DNA of 64,000 nt from Siphonodentalium dalli (Eukaryota > Mollusca > Scaphopoda > Gadilida > Siphonodentaliidae), in NCBI GenBank assembly GCA_032622095.1, contig CP136061.1, forward strand, positions 95,911,345-95,975,344, in the 5' to 3' direction. Both the position numbers and the translations under genes were made by a program. The notes under the pieces are model-generated. The model was given only the letters and a program-made list of their open reading frames with translations, did no database searches and was not told where the DNA came from. Shown piece by piece: positions 59,825-64,000 of this stretch; position 1 is the first letter of the stretch; each line of letters begins with the position of its first letter.

Positions 59825-60377
59825 ATTAATGTAAGGTTCATATAGCTGTTCATATGAAGTGAACAGTATATTATCCGATCCAAATGTTGCCAAATTCTAG
59901 TATAAAAAGTGCTGACCCGAACAGAAACATCGACCCGACAAGACATAACACATCTAATCCAAAAACATGATTATGTATACCTTCCAAACAATAACGCCGC
60001 ACAGTCGGTTACGGCCAACAACCGAACACACAAAAAAGGTGAAATACACGGACAAAAGTACGCCTGTGTTTTGTACGGTTACATATTACACACATGGTTA
60101 TATATATTATACACGGGTGTATAGAATAAACGGGCTACTACCTTTTTTTTAATCATTTTTTTAGCTTTTTTATCATTTTTTCTTACATTTTTAAAACAAA
60201 TTATTTTTTTATTTATTTTTTTCTTACATTCTATATTCTATAACATTTTTTTTTTATCATTTTGTCTTATATTCTGTAACAATTTTTATCATTTTGTATC
60301 ATTATTTCTTACATTCTTTAACAATTTATATGATTGTTTTCATTTTTTCTTACATTGTTTAACAATTATATATTTTT
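59825..60377. other. AT-rich, no gene
   Basis: From 60140 to 60377 there are T-rich runs with repeated TTTTTTCTTACATT(C), matching the AT-rich spacer between hairpins in the MITEs. Probably a decayed, expanded MITE interior. Confidence 0.5.
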
Positions 60378-60460
60378 TAGACCACTGCTTTCTCTTATAT
60401 ATGGTCGACTCGCATTTATAAGAGAATGCATTGGGACAGGGTTTTCGCAATCATTCAGTA
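60378..60460. repeat. diverged hairpin cassette
   Basis: TTCTCTTATATATGGTCGACTCGCATTTATAAGAGAA and GGACAGGGTTTTCGCAA edge. The first arm is shortened and substituted. Confidence 0.75.
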
Positions 60461-60580
60461 AGCTCCCGTCATTATCGTGGTAAATTGTTATTTGCGATCA
60501 ATTGGGAACTCGTGGTGAATGTCTCACCTTTCGGAATGTGCAACAAATTATGCCAGAATAGGAATCATGGAAACACGTAT

Positions 60581-60706
60581 TAACCCTTCCTTGACTGGAT
60601 CTTCCCGAAATGTTGCGAAAACCCTGTGGCAATCCATGCTCTTATATGTGCGAGTCTCCCTTATTATAGGGAGCCTCTCATATATAAGATAATACATTGG
60701 CCTGAC
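60581..60706. repeat. TTAACCCTTCC end with variant hairpin
   Basis: TTAACCCTTCCTTGACTGG resembles the end of a third TTAA family. The edge GCGAAAACCCTGTGGC leads into a hairpin at 60627-60697 whose tip is CTCCC...GGGAG instead of CGACC...GGTCG, so pairing is kept although the sequence changed. Confidence 0.65.
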
Positions 60707-60815
60707 ATTATTTGCCTTGACCTTGTAAGCCAGTGCATTTTATTACATACACTATTATAATTATTTGCAACCAACTGGTTTTTCATTGGCTCCTCAGCTT
60801 GTCCCGTATTTGTAA

Positions 60816-61105
60816 CATTTGCGCGCCCCGAAAGTGACAGAAGCGACAAAATGTGCGACATAATGACTCATATTTTTTCCGTGCGCCTAAACATGCGAGA
60901 TTTCGCATTTTTTGACGCGCGCCCAAAGCGACAGAAGTGAAAAATGTGCGACATTATGGCGTACATTCTGTCGCTTCCGGCGCGCCAAAGCATGTGACAT
61001 TATCGCATAATTTTTGAAGCACGCCTATAAGCGACACACGCTTTTGTCGCTTTCGGCGCGCGACTAAAATGTCGCACATTTTGTCGCTTTCGGCGCGCAC
61101 CAGAA
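60816..61105. repeat. GCGCGC/GCGACA motif cluster
   Basis: Repeated AAGCGACA(G)AA, ATGTGCGACAT and GGCGCGC words in both orientations over about 290 bp. The outer blocks (GCGACAAAATGTGCGACAT and its inverse) mirror each other. Likely a motif-rich foldback element. Confidence 0.7.
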
Positions 61106-62472
61106 ACGCCATTTGGAAGTGGCCCTAATAGTATTACATATTATAATTATGCATGAAGGCTGGAGATAGGCATACCAGTTTAGAGTTATCTGTCTTGGAG
61201 TAACACAAAACCAGCATCTACTATATAAACATTATGCATGAGAATATGCAATTTTTGAAATGTCGGGTTTTCGAGTCAACAGACTGAACAACTGGTGAAT
61301 AGTTATATTCATAATCATAGTTATACATGTAGTGATAAAATATTAAGCGCCTCTAAAACCCCCCAACAACTCTTCATGGACCAGATTCTGCCAGCCGCGC
61401 TTGTACTTGTGACACGCCCCATCCTATTGTAAAACAGATAAAAACGATAATTGAGATAAACGTTTACCGCTTCGTTGAAAAAAAATGGTGCTCTGGAACA
61501 ACGTGTCGTGGTCCGTTGCGCTATCTCACACCGATTTTTTCGTTCTTGGTGGCCTGTAAAATCAAGTCATTGGGTGTTAGAACCAAATACCCCTCATATT
61601 GGTTAAAAGTCGGTTACAAATCGGTTGTATACCGGTCATGGAGAACCAGTTGATTCCAAATAGTATTTAGAGTGTATGTGATGCTCCCTATATGGGAAGC
61701 ACACGGGTGTGAACTATGATCTCAATTAGTTTATTATCCAATAACCACGTGACTTGCACTGACGGCATTTAAGTCCGTAAACATGGCGGTGTTTTATTTA
61801 TATGTGTACAATATGCTATATATCTATATATTTGTTATGGACATTTTATCCATATTTTAATGGATCGTCTGACGTTAAGTGGGTTTATAGCGACACCTCT
61901 GTCATTTCTTCCTTGTGTGCGGGCAGATCGACAACTTTATTGTTACACTTTTATTTACAACCTCATGGCTACTGTCCAAGAATAGTTTCATTGTCAATCC
62001 TGAATATTATAACATGCATTAGTCCACAAAGTACCGCTGCGAGATAATACTGTATTGAGATCATGACCCATTGCAATCGAACTGGTGAAACCAAAAACAG
62101 CTAAGAGCCAAATCCGTTTTACAGAATGTACAATGGGAATTCCATGACGTTTCTCTTTGAGCCGGCGGAAACATTGTTACTTGGGAGTTGGGACCGCGAC
62201 TCTTACAATGAGCGACAAAAGCACTGTGCGCCTCTTAAAGAGCACGTATGGGAATTATCGATAATTTCGCGAGGTTCGTCTTCTATCGCCCGGCAATGCT
62301 ATCCGAGTCTTCGTCGATCAAACCAGTGTTTCACAGTGGAACGCATTTAACTATAGCACTCGTTTTCTATCATAAACCGTTATGCCTAACAAGCGAATGA
62401 TTAGTATATCGTCTGTTAGGTTACCGCGTTAGTGTTCGCATCTCATTCGATCAGTCAACTTTGGGCGTATCA
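61106..62472. other. upstream region of the NPR-like gene
   Basis: No repeat dominates and no other exon is supported. The promoter and any 5' UTR exon of the downstream gene may lie here. I cannot point to a convincing TATA box. Confidence 0.4.
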
Positions 62473-63172
62473 ATGATGGCAGAAAGTTTCAAAAGTTTAA
62501 TCTTGGATCTCTTATGTTTCTTTATATGTTCCACCACACTTTTTAAAGTTGCGGATTGTAATATAGTTGTTCTTGTTCCTATGGACGAAGACAGGCCGTT
62601 TTCTGTCCAGCGTGTTTTGCCCGCCATTGACTATGCCATTGAGAAAAGTGGGGTGTTGTTTCAAACTTCGTGGGGCTTCAACTCCAGCACGAAATTTGGC
62701 GACACACGATGTTCCGATGCGCACGGTATGGACGAAGCTATCAAATATTACATACGGAAAGAAGTTAGCGTTTTCTTCGGGCCGGTTTGCGATTACGCCG
62801 CGGCACCTGTGGTACGTCAGGCAAGATTCTGGAACTTGCCCGTCGTCACTGTTGGGGCCATGGCAAGAGCGTTCCTCAGAGACCGAGAAACCGTTTACCC
62901 ACTGCTTACACGTGTTGGCCCGGTTAACTTCAATTCGTTGTCATCAATGTTTTTGTCAATACTGGGAACCTATGGGTGGAATAGGATCAAATATATCTAC
63001 GATAAAGACGGACAGGCATACGTCATGAATGAATTCTGTAACCTAGCAACACAGGCCGTTTACTATGATATACACACTGCAGCAAAACACGTTCAACAGG
63101 ATTATTTCAAGGTTGACGATACCTCTGCGATTGACAAAGTTCTGAGATCAGAAGTTGGAGTTCATTCATCAG
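62473..63172 (+). CDS. natriuretic peptide receptor-like, first coding exon
   Basis: The frame starts at tandem ATGs (62473/62476), with a hydrophobic signal peptide to about residue 28 (LLCFFICSTTLF). The ligand-binding (ANF_receptor, periplasmic-binding-like) fold follows. Diagnostic segments: VLVPMDEDRPFSVQRVLPA near the start, VFFGPVCDYAAAPV mid-exon, LPVVTVGA, and LTRVGP, all characteristic of NPR receptors. Cysteines at DTRCSD and GPVCDY fit the first disulfide loop. The exon ends CATCAG|GTAAGA with the donor at 63173, phase 1, after about 233 codons. The frame beyond the donor is intron. Whether the full protein is a guanylate cyclase (NPR-A/B type) or lacks the cyclase (NPR-C type) cannot be told from this exon. 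The family acts at the plasma membrane, binding extracellular peptide. Confidence 0.9.
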
Positions 63173-63745
63173 GTAAGAATGTCATATACAATGGATTAAC
63201 ACGAACGAAAGTTACAGCCATGTTTCGCCACACGTACGTGTAACGTGTGTTACAATGGTATTGCTATGGGTAAGCACTTGGCGGGAAAATACATTTTACG
63301 GTGCCAAAACTATATGATTATATATATTGGCACAATGTGTAAGAAAACATGTAAACACTACTCGCCGATATAGATAAACTGCGACCACATATCCGCATAA
63401 TATGCTGCAATTAAATTAAACTCCTCTCGCTAATTCAAATCACATTATCATACTGCCTGCATATCGTTGTCGGTTATTAGAAGATTGGACTATCACTCTG
63501 TGCTATAAGTTTCATTTATATGCTACACGTTGGGCACAATACTTATAAACGGCTCGACCATGTGTACGTGCCATCGGAATGACCACGTGATGCCGATGAC
63601 TCGTTGGCAGTGGTAACACACGTTATACGTTACACGTACATGTGGCTTAACCTGGCTATTATATATTGTATCTTCGGGCGAGAATAGAACATAGTAAACA
63701 TGTAGCTCCCCGGGGTTGTCGTCCCATGCAGCGTCCTGGTGTTAA
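63173..63745 (+). other. start of intron 1 of NPR-like gene
   Basis: Begins GTAAGAATG, a strong donor. No further exon is visible before the window end. A TTAA MITE is inserted at 63746. Confidence 0.7.
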
Positions 63746-64000
63746 CCCCTTACCCAACATAACGGCCCTGTGCCAATGCATTCTCTTATATATGCGAGTC
63801 GACCATAGGTCGCCTCGCATATATAAGAGAATGCATTGGCTTAACACATATTAAAAATTATAAAATTGTCAAAGAATGTAGAAAAATATTATAAAAATTG
63901 TTAAAAAATGTAAGAATTTTTTTTTTTAGGCCAATGCATTCTCTTATATATGCGAGGCGACCTATGGTCGACTCGCATATATAAGAGAATGCATTGGCAC
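63746..64000. mobile_element. TTAA MITE, CCCTTTACCCAACA family, cut by window end
   Basis: Left flank TTAA (63742-63745), end CCCCTTACCCAACA (one change), hairpins 63772-63840 and 63930-63998. The right third lies beyond the window. Confidence 0.9.

Overview
This window is eukaryotic nuclear DNA. It is AT-rich and intron-scale sparse, with no operons and no prokaryotic gene density, and it is packed with short DNA transposons, minisatellites and microsatellites. The only convincing host gene is the first coding exon of a natriuretic-peptide-receptor-like (receptor guanylate cyclase / NPR) gene at 62473-63172, ending in a clear splice donor. A tRNA-like B box with a downstream ACGACGTTAAACCCC...(AATC)n tail at about 43060-43490 is of a kind common in molluscs, so a marine mollusc is my best guess. 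That assignment is inference.

The most unusual object is a ~6.9 kb palindrome at 4094-11032. Two nearly identical ~3.27 kb arms lie head to head around a ~411 bp unique spacer. Each arm carries a TATA-like site, a basic 73-aa ORF, a 31-aa ORF overlapping it by ATGA, and a 574-codon gene. That gene encodes an N-terminal C2H2 finger, a Q/H-rich linker, an A32-like (FtsK/HerA superfamily, Polinton/adintovirus-type) packaging-ATPase domain, a second C2HC finger and an acidic tail. The left copy is open. The right copy has one in-frame stop. No capsid, protease, polymerase or integrase gene accompanies it, so this is not an ordinary Polinton. The outer (tail) part of each arm contains pieces of MITE families found elsewhere in the window.

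The second theme is a 69-bp near-perfect hairpin cassette, present about 16 times. It sits inside element families with different termini: TTAA-flanked CCCTTTACCCAACA, TTAA-flanked CCCTTTCAGTGCCAGG, GTGACCCGCC, and a half copy in the A32 element. Other elements include two CACTG...CAGTG elements with 2-bp target duplications and dense subterminal motif arrays (22425-25775 and 54299-56868), a hAT-like MITE with an exact 8-bp duplication (47702-48275), a second giant palindrome (33671-39343, no genes) with arms that end at TA, a TACAGTAATGCC hairpin MITE (52787-53002), and several further foldback elements. There are also large minisatellites: 27 bp x ~40 at 31176-32282, 34 bp x ~43 at 44560-46013, and 333 bp x 3 and ~617 bp x 3 tandem units.

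Layout: 1-4.1 kb simple repeats and unique DNA; 4.1-11.0 kb A32 palindrome; 11-22 kb mostly unique DNA with scattered MITEs; 22.4-25.8 kb CACTG element; 25.9-31.1 kb hairpin MITEs and foldbacks; 31.2-32.3 kb minisatellite; 33.7-39.3 kb giant palindrome; 39.5-46 kb degenerate repeats, SINE-like copy and 34-bp minisatellite; 47.4-61 kb dense MITE territory; 62.5-64 kb NPR-like exon 1 and the start of its intron, which is itself hit by a TTAA MITE cut by the window end.
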